This document shows positions 32,147-41,693 of a stretch of 55,915 nucleotides of DNA, piece after piece. Position 1 is the stretch's first letter. The number at the start of each line of letters is the position of its first letter. Below the pieces are notes generated by a model that ran no database searches, was not told the origin of the DNA, and was given only the letters and a program-made list of their open reading frames with translations. The DNA is from Clostridiales bacterium (GTDB lineage Bacteria > Bacillota > Clostridia > Oscillospirales > Oscillospiraceae): the NCBI GenBank assembly GCA_022768185.1, contig JALEMS010000056.1:1-55915 (forward strand). Direction: 5' to 3'. Made by a program: the position numbers and the translations under genes.

Positions 32147-33007
32147 ATGTTGGTATCGGACAAATGGCAGGATTTCGAGCTTTTGGAATGTTCCGGCGGC
32201 GAACGACTGGAGCGCTGGGGCGATTTCTATCTTGTCAGGCCGGATCCTCAGGTCATCTGGAACACGCCGAAGCGCAACGCCAAATGGCAGACGCGCGACG
32301 CACGGTATTCCCGCAGTTCGGAAGGCGGCGGCCACTGGGAAAAGAATACGCTGCCGGAGAGCTGGCGCGTTTCCTATGGGGAGATGCACTTCAACATCAA
32401 GCCCATGAACTTCAAGCATACGGGCCTGTTCCCGGAGCAGGCGACCAACTGGGATTATATCGGCCATAAAATCCGTTCCGCAGGCCGTCCGGTCAGCGTA
32501 CTGAATCTGTTTGCCTATACGGGCGCAGCGTCGATCGCGGCGGCCCGTGCGGGGGCCTCGGTGTGCCATGTGGACGCGGCGCGCGGTATGGTTTCCTGGG
32601 CGCGCGAGAATGCAGCCAGCAGCGGCGCTTCTGAGCTTCCCATCCGCTGGATTGTGGACGACTGCTTCAAGTTTGTCGAGCGGGAGATCCGCCGCGGGCG
32701 CCGGTATGACGCCATCATCATGGATCCGCCCAGCTATGGACGCGGCCCCTCGGGCGAAGTATGGAAGCTGGAGAAAAACATCTGGGAGTTTGTTCAGCTG
32801 GTTTCCGGCGCGCTGTCGGACGATCCGCTGTTTGTTATCATCAATTCGTATACAACGGGGCTGTCTCCGGCCTCGATCGGCTATATCAGCGACTGTATTT
32901 TCAGGAAAAAGTACGGCGGTCGGAGCGACGCCGAGGAGCTTGGCCTGCCGGTGAGCGGCTCCGGCCTGGTGCTGCCCTGCGGATCCACCTGCAGATGGGA
33001 GCGCTGA
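32147..33007 (+). CDS. Class I SAM-dependent methyltransferase (RlmI/RlmK-like)
   Basis: The 286-residue protein has the Rossmann methyltransferase core: motif I VLNLFAYTGAASIAAARAGA, the acidic binding residue in VDAARGMVSWAREN, and motif IV IMDPPSYGRG. The N-terminal WNTPKRNAKW and the HTGLFPEQATNWD motif match the YccW/RlmK-type rRNA cytosine methyltransferases, though the PUA domain is absent. The exact target is unknown. GGAG precedes the ATG. ecfA1 starts three bases after its stop, so it heads the ECF-truA operon. Confidence 0.87.
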   Translation: MLVSDKWQDFELLECSGGERLERWGDFYLVRPDPQVIWNTPKRNAKWQTRDARYSRSSEGGGHWEKNTLPESWRVSYGEMHFNIKPMNFKHTGLFPEQATNWDYIGHKIRSAGRPVSVLNLFAYTGAASIAAARAGASVCHVDAARGMVSWARENAASSGASELPIRWIVDDCFKFVEREIRRGRRYDAIIMDPPSYGRGPSGEVWKLEKNIWEFVQLVSGALSDDPLFVIINSYTTGLSPASIGYISDCIFRKKYGGRSDAEELGLPVSGSGLVLPCGSTCRWER

Positions 33008-33010
33008 ACG

Positions 33011-33877
33011 ATGGAAGCGATCGTTCAGGCCGAGCAGTTGACCTTCACCTATGCGCCGGATAAGCCTCCGGTCTTGGAAGGGCTGAATCTGGCCATTGAG
33101 CCGGGCAGCTTCGTCGCGGTGCTCGGACATAACGGCTCGGGCAAATCCACGCTTGCAAAGCATATGAACGCCAGCCTGCTTCCTTCCGGCGGCCGAATGC
33201 TGGTGGCCGGGATAGACACGGCGGACGAGGCGCTGACGCTGGAGATCCGACGAACGGTCGGTATGGTGTTTCAGAACCCGGACAATCAGCTGGTGGCAAA
33301 CGTCGTCGAGGACGACGTGGCCTTCGCACCGGAAAATCTCGGCGTTCCGTCGGATGAGATCCGCCGCCGGGTCGACCGGGCGCTGGAGCTGGTTGGTATG
33401 CAGGACTACCGTCTGCATGCCCCGCACCTGCTCTCCGGCGGGCAGAAGCAGCGCGTGGCCATTGCCGGCGTGCTGGCGATGCAGCCAAAGTGTATTGTGC
33501 TCGATGAGCCGACCGCGATGCTCGATCCTGCCGGCCGCCGCGAGGTGGTCGACACCGTTACGCGCCTGTGCCGGCAGGAGCAGGTCACGATCATTCTCAT
33601 CACCCACCATATGGATGAATGCATCGGTGCAGATCGCCTGATCGTCATGTCAGACGGCAGTGTGATTGCCGACGGAACGCCTGGGGCGGTCTTTTCGCAG
33701 GTGGAGCGAATGCGAGCGGCCGGGCTGGATGTGCCGGAGACAACGGAGCTGCTGTGGCGGCTCAATCAGTCCGGCTTTTCGCTGCCGCTTGATGCATTGA
33801 CCACGTCTGACTGTGCGCAGGCCATCGCGGCTGCACTGCATAAGATAAAGGAATACACGGATGGAGCCTGTCATTGA
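33011..33877 (+). CDS. ecfA1: ECF transporter ATPase A1
   Basis: The 288-residue ATPase powers vitamin and metal uptake through the energy-coupling factor complex. Walker A is GHNGSGKST (39-47), the Q loop is MVFQNPDNQL, the signature is LSGGQKQR near 145, Walker B is CIVLDEPTAMLDP and the switch histidine is in THHMDE. It pairs with EcfA2, which overlaps its end. No substrate-binding S component is next to it, so this is the shared group II module serving several S proteins elsewhere. Confidence 0.95.
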   Translation: MEAIVQAEQLTFTYAPDKPPVLEGLNLAIEPGSFVAVLGHNGSGKSTLAKHMNASLLPSGGRMLVAGIDTADEALTLEIRRTVGMVFQNPDNQLVANVVEDDVAFAPENLGVPSDEIRRRVDRALELVGMQDYRLHAPHLLSGGQKQRVAIAGVLAMQPKCIVLDEPTAMLDPAGRREVVDTVTRLCRQEQVTIILITHHMDECIGADRLIVMSDGSVIADGTPGAVFSQVERMRAAGLDVPETTELLWRLNQSGFSLPLDALTTSDCAQAIAAALHKIKEYTDGACH

Positions 33878-34727
33878 ACTGCAGAATGTAACACACGTTT
33901 ACAGCAAGGGGACGCCCTTTGAAAAAACGGCCATTGACCGCGTCAGCGTACGCATTGAGCGCGGCCAGTTTGTCGGCCTGATCGGGCATACCGGATCGGG
34001 TAAGTCCACCTTTATCCAGCATCTCAACGGCCTGCTCCGTCCGGATGAGGGGCAGGTGCGCTTCGAAGGGCGGGACATTCATGCTTCGAAGAAGTCTGCC
34101 CATGAGATTCGTTTTCATGTCGGCCTGGTGTTCCAGTATCCGGAATATCAGTTGTTTGAGGAGACTGTCTATCAGGACATCGCTTTCGGCCCGAAGAACA
34201 TGCGTCTGCCGGCAGATGAGATTGACCGGCGCGTGCAGGAAGCGGCGCAGTTTGCCGGCGTGCCGGAGTCGCTGTTTTCCTGCAGCCCGCTGGAGCTGTC
34301 CGGCGGGCAAAAGCGGCGCATCGCCATTGCCGGCGTCATCGCCATGCGGCCGGATGTGCTGGTGCTTGATGAGCCGACGGCGGGGCTGGATCCCGCCGGA
34401 TGCCAGAGTATTCTGGAGAACCTGTGCGCCTACCGTGCGCAAACCGGCTCGACGGTCGTGCTGGTTTCCCACAGCATGGATGCCGTCGCCCGCATCGCCG
34501 AGCGGCTGATCGTGTTCGATCAGGGGCATATCGTGATGGACGGAACGCCGGACGAGGTGTTTTCCCGGCCCGGAGAGCTGGAGCGTATCGGCCTGTCTGT
34601 TCCGGCAGCGACAAAAATCGCCATGTGCCTGCGGGAGCTGGGCGTGCCCGTGCCCGGCTCGATTTATACGACTGAGCAGCTGACCGACGCGCTCGTCACT
34701 CTCAAGGGGGAGGCGGACGCATGCTGA
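33861..34727 (+). CDS. ecfA2: ECF transporter ATPase A2
   Basis: The 288-residue partner ATPase has Walker A GHTGSGKST (42-50), the Q loop LVFQYPEYQLF, signature LSGGQKRR, Walker B VLVLDEPTAGLDP and SHSMDAVA. VYSKGTPFEKTAI at the start is characteristic of EcfA2. It overlaps ecfA1 by 17 bases and ecfT by 7 bases, so the module is translationally coupled. Confidence 0.95.
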   Translation: MEPVIELQNVTHVYSKGTPFEKTAIDRVSVRIERGQFVGLIGHTGSGKSTFIQHLNGLLRPDEGQVRFEGRDIHASKKSAHEIRFHVGLVFQYPEYQLFEETVYQDIAFGPKNMRLPADEIDRRVQEAAQFAGVPESLFSCSPLELSGGQKRRIAIAGVIAMRPDVLVLDEPTAGLDPAGCQSILENLCAYRAQTGSTVVLVSHSMDAVARIAERLIVFDQGHIVMDGTPDEVFSRPGELERIGLSVPAATKIAMCLRELGVPVPGSIYTTEQLTDALVTLKGEADAC

Positions 34728-35527
34728 AGAATATTACCCTTGGCCAGTATTTCCCGGGAAATACCATTGTTCACCGACTCGATCCCCGTACAAAGCTGAT
34801 TTTGGTGATCGTTTACATTGCTGCGCTTTTCACGGCATACAGCTACGTTTCCTATGCGTTGATGCTTGTTGTTCTTGCCTCGTGCATGGCGCTGTCCGCC
34901 ATCCGCCCGGCGACGGCCTTCCGTGGACTCAAGCCGGTGCTGCTGATCGTGGTTCTCACGGCGGTGCTCAATCTCCTGTACACGGGCGGGACGCATGTGA
35001 TTGTAAAATTCTGGGTATTTACCATTACGTGGGAGGGCGTCCGGCGCGCAGTGTTTATGGTGCTGCGTATTATGATGCTCATCACGGGTACGTTTCTGCT
35101 GACGTACACGACCAGTCCGGTTGCCCTGACGGACGGGCTGGAGCTGCTGCTCGACCCGCTCAAAAAGCTGCGCGTGCCGGTGCATGAGATCAGCATGATG
35201 ATGAGCATGGCCCTGCGCTTTATTCCGACGCTCATCGAAGAGACGGACAAGATCATTTCCGCGCAGAAGGCCCGCGGCGCGGATTTTGAGACCGGAAGCC
35301 TGATACAGCGCGCAAAAGCGCTGCTGCCGGTGCTGGTGCCGCTGTTCGTCTCTGCCTTCCGCCGGGCGGATGAGCTGGCCGTCGCCATGGAGAGTCGCTG
35401 CTATCACGGTGGCGAGGGCCGCACCCGTATGAACCGCCTGGTGTGGCACCGGCGGGACACGGCGGCGCTTCTGTTAGGTCTGGCGCTGCTTGCGGGCATG
35501 ATCGTATTGCGAAGGTTTGGCTTATGA
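34721..35527 (+). CDS. ecfT: ECF transporter transmembrane protein T
   Basis: The 268-residue membrane scaffold couples the two ATPases to the S component. It has five to six membrane segments, the N-terminal GQYFPGNTIVHRLDPRTKL motif, and the two coupling-helix motifs containing Ala-Arg-Gly: QKARGADF and a second variant ESRCYHGG in place of the usual ARGY. The stop overlaps the truA start (ATGA). Confidence 0.93.
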   Translation: MLKNITLGQYFPGNTIVHRLDPRTKLILVIVYIAALFTAYSYVSYALMLVVLASCMALSAIRPATAFRGLKPVLLIVVLTAVLNLLYTGGTHVIVKFWVFTITWEGVRRAVFMVLRIMMLITGTFLLTYTTSPVALTDGLELLLDPLKKLRVPVHEISMMMSMALRFIPTLIEETDKIISAQKARGADFETGSLIQRAKALLPVLVPLFVSAFRRADELAVAMESRCYHGGEGRTRMNRLVWHRRDTAALLLGLALLAGMIVLRRFGL

Positions 35528-36288
35528 GAACGATTGCGATCCGGCTGGCCTATGAAGGCTCGCGCTATCATGGCTGGCAAACACAGAAAACGGAAGTTAC
35601 CGTACAGGAAACGGTGGAAAAGGCGCTCTCGCAGATCTGCGGACACGCCGTCAAGGTGACCGGCTGCGGAAGAACGGACGCCGGCGTGCATGCCCGGCGC
35701 TACTGCGCCAGCTTTCGGACGGAAAGCCGTATCCCGACCGGCCGGCTGCCGCTGGCCGTCAATACCCGCCTGCCGGACGACATCGTTGTGTCCGCGGCGG
35801 TGGATGCGCCGGCGGATTTTTGCGCCATTCGCTCCTGTGTGAAGAAGGAATATTGCTACGAGATTTTCAATTCCCGTATCCGGGATCCCTTTCTCGAGAA
35901 GCGCGTGTGCTTTTATCCGGCTCCGTTGGAGCTGGCGCGCATGCAGCGCGCTGCTGCGGCCTTTGAGGGGACACATGATTTTGCTGCCGTCCGCTCCGTC
36001 GGTACCGAGACGAAGACCACGGTGCGCACGGTGTACTGGTGCCGTGCCGAGCAGGAGGGCGCGCACATCCGTGTGTTCGTGTGCGCAGACGGTTTCCTGT
36101 ACAACATGGCGCGCGCCATCGTCGGCACAATGGTGTATGCCTCGCACGGAAAGCTGGAGCCGGAGGAAATCCCACGGCTGCTTGAATTGGGAGACCGCCG
36201 CCTGACGGGGCCTACCATGCCGCCGCAGGGACTGTATCTCAACCGCATCTGGTATGAAGGAAAAGTTGGCGAAATGATGCAGAATTGA
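35524..36288 (+). CDS. truA: tRNA pseudouridine synthase A
   Basis: The 254-residue enzyme makes pseudouridines 38-40 in the tRNA anticodon arm. YEGSRYHGWQ is the start signature and the catalytic Asp52 is in CGRTDAGVHA; GFLYNMARAIVGT is the third conserved block. The ATG at 35524 overlaps the ecfT stop. The linkage ecfA1-ecfA2-ecfT-truA is the same as in most Firmicutes, which supports the assignment. Confidence 0.96.
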   Translation: MRTIAIRLAYEGSRYHGWQTQKTEVTVQETVEKALSQICGHAVKVTGCGRTDAGVHARRYCASFRTESRIPTGRLPLAVNTRLPDDIVVSAAVDAPADFCAIRSCVKKEYCYEIFNSRIRDPFLEKRVCFYPAPLELARMQRAAAAFEGTHDFAAVRSVGTETKTTVRTVYWCRAEQEGAHIRVFVCADGFLYNMARAIVGTMVYASHGKLEPEEIPRLLELGDRRLTGPTMPPQGLYLNRIWYEGKVGEMMQN

Positions 36289-36372
36289 GCGAAGATTCTG
36301 CACGCGATACTTTTTTTGTTCACATTTATGTGTTATCATCCTGAAATAAAGCGACCGAGGGCTTAACTTCCT

Positions 36373-37491
36373 ATGGAAAACAAAACTGCATCCAAAGCAG
36401 CCAAACGCAAAAGCAGGAGGCTGCGCAGGCAGATGACGACGGTGCTGATGATTGCTGCGGCGCTCTGCCTGGTGATCATCCTGGCAGGAAAGCGTGAGAC
36501 GGCTGAGGTACCGGATCAGTATTCCGAGTATGAGCCGTATACCTATGAGGGCGGCAGCGACCAAACCTTTGCCATGATGGACCAGGGACTGATTGTGGCC
36601 TCCTCCACGGGTTTGCAGCTGCTCAATGAAGACGGCATGACGATTCAGCGGCAGGTATTTTCACTGGACACGCCGGCCATCGCCGTCTGCAGGGACACGT
36701 GTGCCGTCTATGACATTGGCGGCAAGACGCTGCGCCTGTGCACGGCGGAGGGGGAGTATACCGTGGCCGACCGGGAGGAAGCCATCATCAGTGCGGACTT
36801 CGGCGCGGACGGGAAGCTGGCCGTCTGCACCCGGGAGACCGGCTATAAAGGGTTGGTCGAGGTGCTTGACCGGGACAGAACCGTGCTTTACCGCTGGCAT
36901 TCCGGCTCCGGCTATCTGATGGACGCCTGCATCTCGGACGACGGCGGACTGATGGCAACGCTTTGCGCGGCGCCGGATGGCGGCACGGTGCACATCTTCA
37001 ACCTCTCCAAGGCAGAGGAGCTGGCAAGCTATACGGCCGACCATGAGCTGCTGCTGGATGTGTTTTTTCTCAATTCATCGACAATCTGTGCGATCAGCGG
37101 CAATCAGGTACGTTTTCTGGATACAAAGGGCGGCCTGCGCGGAGCGTACGATTTCAACGGCAGCTACCTGACGGACTATGCCTGCTCCGGCTCCGGCACG
37201 CTGGCGCTGTACCTGAGCAAATACCGCTCTGGCAGTGCAGGCACGCTCGTGACGCTCCGAGGCACCGGAGAGGCAGTAAGCGAGCTGAGTCTGCAGCGGG
37301 ACTTCGTTTCCATGTGTGCCGGCGAGAAGGAGTTTCTTGTTCTGTATTCGGATGGGCTGGTACGCTATTCTCAGTCGCTGGACGTCACCGGACACAGCGA
37401 TGCCGTCCCGAGCGCACGCCGGGCACTGCTGTGTCCGGATGGGCAGGCGCTGCTGCTGTCGGCGTACGCAGCTGAGAAATATTCATTCTGA
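36373..37491 (+). CDS. DUF5711 family membrane-anchored beta-propeller-like protein
   Basis: The 372-residue protein has a basic cytoplasmic tail, one membrane helix (about 20-39) and an extracytoplasmic domain with repeated beta units of propeller type (for example VLDRDRTVLYRWHSGSGYLMDACISDD is one unit, described by its D and W spacing). This matches the clostridial DUF5711 family, whose role is unknown. The ribosome site is GAGGG at 12 bases. It is followed 42 bases later by the CvpA-like gene and then the Clp ATPase; the three probably form an operon concerned with the envelope or protein quality, which is inference. Confidence 0.7.
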   Translation: MENKTASKAAKRKSRRLRRQMTTVLMIAAALCLVIILAGKRETAEVPDQYSEYEPYTYEGGSDQTFAMMDQGLIVASSTGLQLLNEDGMTIQRQVFSLDTPAIAVCRDTCAVYDIGGKTLRLCTAEGEYTVADREEAIISADFGADGKLAVCTRETGYKGLVEVLDRDRTVLYRWHSGSGYLMDACISDDGGLMATLCAAPDGGTVHIFNLSKAEELASYTADHELLLDVFFLNSSTICAISGNQVRFLDTKGGLRGAYDFNGSYLTDYACSGSGTLALYLSKYRSGSAGTLVTLRGTGEAVSELSLQRDFVSMCAGEKEFLVLYSDGLVRYSQSLDVTGHSDAVPSARRALLCPDGQALLLSAYAAEKYSF

Positions 37492-37533
37492 CAACAAAGA
37501 ACCGAGACCAAACGAAGCGGGGGATAAAGAGAA

Positions 37534-38247
37534 ATGAAAGTTTTGATTGACGTCGTTCTGCTCCTGATTATTGCGCTGTGCGTCTGGGGCGGCTATAAAA
37601 AGGGCCTCATTATGGGGATTGGAGGCATTCTTGCCATCCTGATCGCAGTTTACGGGGGCATACTGGTGTCGGGCGCCTATTCCAATGAGGTGGTAACCGC
37701 ATTTCAACCGTTCGTCAGCGGCTATGTTGAGAGCAAGATTCAGGATAAGGCCAAGGAAGATCTCGGGCTGGCTGATGACGACCGCTCGCTGAACGATCTG
37801 TTTGCAGAGGATCCTTCCCTGCAGCAAAAATATATGAAGGCCTGCTATGAGGAGTTCGGCATCTACAGCCGCACTGCCGATAAGCTGGCCGGTGAGACCA
37901 TGGATTATATGAATGACGAGGAGGTCAGCGCGGAGGACGCAGTGTCTGTCGTGCTGTGCCAGAAGCTCACCTATGCGCTGTTTTTCCTGCTGGCATTCAT
38001 TTTGATCCTTATCATTCTGACGGTTTTGGGCAATATCCCGAACCTCACCTATAAAATCCCCAACATGGATACGCTGAACAACGTCGGAGGTCTGGTGGCA
38101 GGCGTTGTGCGCGGCATTCTGCTGTGTTCCGTACTGGTCTGGGCCTTGAAGTTTATGGGCATCCTCCTCGGAGACGCGCTGAGCCATACATTGCTGGCGA
38201 AACTCCTGCTGAGCCTGAACTTCCTCACCCCCTGGATCGGCTTCTGA
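37534..38247 (+). CDS. CvpA-family membrane protein
   Basis: The 237-residue protein has membrane segments at about 3-22, 25-47, 148-170 and 190-215. The N-terminal IDVVLLLIIALCVWGGYKKG segment and GLVAGVVRGILLCSVLVWAL near the end match CvpA (colicin V production) proteins. A charged extracytoplasmic loop (about 60-140) separates the halves and is longer than in Escherichia. The role is not well known. It follows the DUF5711 gene and precedes the Clp ATPase by 69 bases. Confidence 0.78.
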   Translation: MKVLIDVVLLLIIALCVWGGYKKGLIMGIGGILAILIAVYGGILVSGAYSNEVVTAFQPFVSGYVESKIQDKAKEDLGLADDDRSLNDLFAEDPSLQQKYMKACYEEFGIYSRTADKLAGETMDYMNDEEVSAEDAVSVVLCQKLTYALFFLLAFILILIILTVLGNIPNLTYKIPNMDTLNNVGGLVAGVVRGILLCSVLVWALKFMGILLGDALSHTLLAKLLLSLNFLTPWIGF

Positions 38248-38316
38248 GCGGCGCGGAAGACAGATTAACCAAGTTTTCATATAGTTCATATAGCCCAAGA
38301 CTTAGGAAAGGCAGGT

Positions 38317-40665
38317 ATGGGACGTATGCAGCCAATCATGTGCTCACGCTGCCACAAAAATGTTGCAGTAATTTTCATCACACGCGTGGAAAACGGCACC
38401 TCTCATAACGAGGGAATTTGCCTCAAATGCGCAAAAGAGCTTCACATCAAGCCGGTGGATGACATGCTCGGAAAGCTGGGCCTGTCGGACGAGGAGCTCG
38501 ACAACCTCTCCGACGAGATGATCGAAGCCTTCAAGCAGCATGCGGAGGATCTTCCGGAGCTGGACAGCAGCGACAACGATGAAGAGGACGACGACGGAAA
38601 GACGGCGACGTTTCCGTTTTTGAAGCGGCTGTTCGGCGGGCCGGAAGGCCCGCAGGCAGTCGGCGGCGAACAGCAGAACGCGGGCGGCGAGGAGCGCATG
38701 CCCGGCTCGGACACCGGTCGTCCCGCAGGCGGAAGCCAGCCGTCCCGCGGCGGCAAAAAGCGCGCGCTGGACAATTTCTGCATCAACCTCACCGAGCGCG
38801 CCCGCGAGGGCAAGCTCGACCGAACTGTCGGCCGCGACGAGGAGCTGCAGCGTGTGCTGCAGATTCTCAACCGCCGTCAGAAAAATAATCCCTGCCTCAT
38901 CGGCGAGGCAGGCGTCGGCAAAACGGCCATCGTCGAGGGATTGGCACAGCGCATTGCCGAGGGCACGGTGCCCTTCAAGCTGCGCGACAAGCAGGTCTAC
39001 CTGCTGGATCTGACGGCGCTGGTTGCCGGCACGCAGTTCCGCGGTCAGTTTGAATCCCGCATGAAGAGTCTCATCGAGGACATCCGACGTCAGGGAAACG
39101 TCATTTTGTTCATCGACGAGGTGCACAGCATCGTCGGTGCAGGCGACGCGGAAGGTTCGATGAATGCGGCCAACATCCTCAAGCCGGCGCTTTCCCGCGG
39201 CGAAATTCAGGTGGTGGGCGCAACCACCTTCGCCGAGTATCGCAAGCATATCGAAAAGGATGCCGCGCTCGAGCGCCGTTTCCAGCCCGTCACGGTGCAG
39301 GAGCCGTCCATTGAGGACAGCGTCACCATTCTCAAGGGCGTTGCGCCCTATTACGAAAGCTATCACGGCGTACAGATCTCCGAGGAGGCATGCCGTCAGG
39401 CGGTGTTGCTCTCGGAGCGATATATCACAGATCGGTATCTGCCCGACAAGGCCATTGATCTGCTCGATGAGGCCTGCTCGCAGCTGAACCTCACCAACGA
39501 AACGATCTCCCGCGTCGGCGAGCTGGAAAAGGAAATCGCCGACATCGACAAGGAGCGTGAGCTGCTCATGTCGGACATGAAGGAGGAGCATTACGAAAGT
39601 CTGGCGGAGCTGCGCGGCCGCAGCCTTGCGCTGACCGATCAGCTCAACGCACTGAAGGCTGAGGGGCAGCCCGTGCTCTCCACGGAGAACCTTGCGCGTG
39701 TCATCGAGCTTTGGACGAAGATCCCGGCCTCCAGCATCCGCGAGGACGAGTATGATCGTCTGTCCCGCCTCGGCGAGCGGCTGAAGCAGCATATCATCGG
39801 TCAGGATGAGGCGGTCGACACCGTTTGCCGCGCCATCAAGCGAAGCCGGGCCGGTCTGCAGGCCAAGCGCAAGCCTGCCAGCTTCATCTTCGTCGGCAGC
39901 ACCGGCGTGGGAAAAACGGAGTTGGTCAAGCAACTGGCACAGGATCTGTTTCATGCGCCGGAGTCGCTCATCCGGCTGGATATGTCCGAGTTTATGGAAA
40001 AGCACTCGGTTTCGCGCATCATCGGCTCGCCTCCGGGATACGTGGGCTATGACGAGGCCGGCCAGCTCACCGAGAAGGTACGCCGCCGCCCGTACAGCGT
40101 GGTGCTGTTCGATGAGATCGAAAAGGCGCACCCCGATGTGCTGAATGTGCTGCTGCAGATTCTTGACGACGGCCGCATCACCGATGCGCAGGGGCGTACC
40201 GTCAACTTTGAAAATGCCATCATCATCATGACCACCAATGCCGGCAGCCACACCAATACCGGCGCAGTCGGCTTTGCGAAATCCGCCAACGACCAGAGTA
40301 AAGAGCGCGTGATGAAGGCGCTGAAGGATTTTCTGCGGCCGGAGTTTTTGAACCGTGTGGACGAGATCGTTTATTTCAACCAGCTTACGGAGGAGAATTT
40401 CCGCGGTATCGCCGATATTCTGCTGCGGGAGCTGCGCAGCGTGATGCAGGAGAAGGGCATCGGGCTGTATTGGGACGATACGGTGCTTGACTATCTCACG
40501 AAAAAGGGCTATTCCGTGGCTTACGGAGCGCGCAATCTGCGCCGTCTGATCCAGAAGGAAATTGAAGACGCCATTGCCTCGGAGATCATAGACGCACGCC
40601 GTGGTGCAGTACGGACGATCACGGTTTCCGTGCAGGACGATCAACTGATGATTGCATCGGAATAG
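38317..40665 (+). CDS. clpE: Clp ATPase with N-terminal zinc finger (ClpE/ClpC type)
   Basis: The 782-residue AAA+ unfoldase feeds proteins to ClpP. The N-terminus has a four-cysteine zinc finger (Cys9, Cys12, Cys35, Cys38) like ClpE rather than the ClpC double repeat. An acidic and then glycine-rich linker (about 60-150) follows. The first ATPase domain has [10 protein letters not shown] and [13 protein letters not shown], a coiled-coil middle domain (about 390-450) follows, and the second has GSTGVGKTE with [16 protein letters not shown] at 651-653 is the ClpP-docking tripeptide. No mcsA, mcsB or ctsR genes accompany it. A terminator follows. Confidence 0.9.
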   Translation: MGRMQPIMCSRCHKNVAVIFITRVENGTSHNEGICLKCAKELHIKPVDDMLGKLGLSDEELDNLSDEMIEAFKQHAEDLPELDSSDNDEEDDDGKTATFPFLKRLFGGPEGPQAVGGEQQNAGGEERMPGSDTGRPAGGSQPSRGGKKRALDNFCINLTERAREGKLDRTVGRDEELQRVLQILNRRQKNNPCLIGEAGVGKTAIVEGLAQRIAEGTVPFKLRDKQVYLLDLTALVAGTQFRGQFESRMKSLIEDIRRQGNVILFIDEVHSIVGAGDAEGSMNAANILKPALSRGEIQVVGATTFAEYRKHIEKDAALERRFQPVTVQEPSIEDSVTILKGVAPYYESYHGVQISEEACRQAVLLSERYITDRYLPDKAIDLLDEACSQLNLTNETISRVGELEKEIADIDKERELLMSDMKEEHYESLAELRGRSLALTDQLNALKAEGQPVLSTENLARVIELWTKIPASSIREDEYDRLSRLGERLKQHIIGQDEAVDTVCRAIKRSRAGLQAKRKPASFIFVGSTGVGKTELVKQLAQDLFHAPESLIRLDMSEFMEKHSVSRIIGSPPGYVGYDEAGQLTEKVRRRPYSVVLFDEIEKAHPDVLNVLLQILDDGRITDAQGRTVNFENAIIIMTTNAGSHTNTGAVGFAKSANDQSKERVMKALKDFLRPEFLNRVDEIVYFNQLTEENFRGIADILLRELRSVMQEKGIGLYWDDTVLDYLTKKGYSVAYGARNLRRLIQKEIEDAIASEIIDARRGAVRTITVSVQDDQLMIASE

Positions 40666-40686
40666 GCTTTGACGTATGCCAGGAAG

Positions 40687-40721
40687 GGGCGCGGCAGGCA
40701 AGGGCCACCGCGCCCTGTTTT
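40687..40721 (+). terminator. Terminator of the Clp ATPase gene
   Basis: GGGCGCGG (40687-40694) pairs with CCGCGCCC (40708-40715), followed by TGTTTTC. Confidence 0.75.
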
Positions 40722-40759
40722 CATTTGAAAGCAGAAAGACAGACAGAGAGGAAACGCGC

Positions 40760-41536
40760 ATGCCGGAGCTTCGCATGTACCTGATTGTGTGCCCGCTTGT
40801 ATTTCTGGCGGGATTTGTTGATGCCATGGCCGGAGGGGGCGGTCTGATCTCGTTGCCGGCCTATCTGCTGGTTGGCCTGCCGGTACACGTGGCCTCCGGC
40901 ACCAATAAGGTGGCAAATTGCCTTGGAACATTGGCTGCAACGGGAAAGTACATAAAAAGCGGACAGATCCGTTTTCGGCCTGCATTCTGTGCTGCCGCCG
41001 GCGCGCTGGCAGGCTCCGCTTTCGGCACACGGCTGGCAATGCATTTTTCGCCGGAGGTGTTCCGATGGATCATTTTATGCGCCATCCCGATCGTGGCCGC
41101 AGTCATGTGTCTGAAAAAGGATTTTGGAGCAGCCGGCAGGGAAAGGCATCTCAGCCGCTCAGTTGAAGTGCTGATTTGCGTGCTGATCGGGCTTGGCATC
41201 GGCTGTTATGACGGTATGATCGGCCCCGGAACGGGTACGTTTATGATAATGGCCTTCACGGCCTTCCTCGGTATGGATCTGCTGTGTGCGTCCGGCTGCG
41301 CAAAGGTCGGAAACCTTGCCTCCAACGCTGCGTCAGCTGTGCTGTGGCTGCTGAACGGGAAGGTGCTGCTGGCGCTGGCGGTTCCGGCGGCGGCGTGCAG
41401 CATGCTCGGCAACTATCTCGGTGCGCGCTGCGCCGTGCGGGGCGGCGTGCGCAGTGTGCGCATTATGCTGTATGTGGTGTTGGCGCTGATTTTCGGAAAG
41501 CTGCTGTTTGATCTCCTCTCTGCTTATCTCGCATAA
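40760..41536 (+). CDS. TauE/SafE-family anion permease
   Basis: The 258-residue protein has about eight membrane segments. The duplicated family motif appears as FLAGFVDAMAGGGGLISLP near the start and CYDGMIGPGTGTFMIMAF in the middle, with SGTNKVANCLGT and SGCAKVGNLASN as the paired second motifs. Members export sulfite, sulfoacetate or related anions; the substrate is not clear. The ATG at 40760 follows GAGAGG at 8 bases. It appears to be a single-gene unit. Confidence 0.87.
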   Translation: MPELRMYLIVCPLVFLAGFVDAMAGGGGLISLPAYLLVGLPVHVASGTNKVANCLGTLAATGKYIKSGQIRFRPAFCAAAGALAGSAFGTRLAMHFSPEVFRWIILCAIPIVAAVMCLKKDFGAAGRERHLSRSVEVLICVLIGLGIGCYDGMIGPGTGTFMIMAFTAFLGMDLLCASGCAKVGNLASNAASAVLWLLNGKVLLALAVPAAACSMLGNYLGARCAVRGGVRSVRIMLYVVLALIFGKLLFDLLSAYLA

Positions 41537-41693
41537 GTCGGCATGGCGCTTGGCGAGATTACCGGAGAAATCGCCGCCGTGCCGCACGGATTCCCTCAAA
41601 TTGGAGAAAAGATCTTCAAAGCATAAAAAGCATGGAATATCCGTCAAGCTGGGCGTATAATGGCACAAACGCTTGTTTTGGAGAGGAATCAAT

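Noticed and set aside
31625-33610. A minus-strand open frame of about 660 codons
   Set aside because: It crosses several plus-strand genes and their promoter, with no domain or ribosome site.
38344-40827. A minus-strand open frame of about 830 codons
   Set aside because: It is antisense to the Clp ATPase and has the histidine/glutamine/leucine-rich composition of a shadow frame.
41540-41693. A T-box leader before asnA
   Set aside because: No T-box sequence, specifier hairpin or terminator/antiterminator pair could be found.
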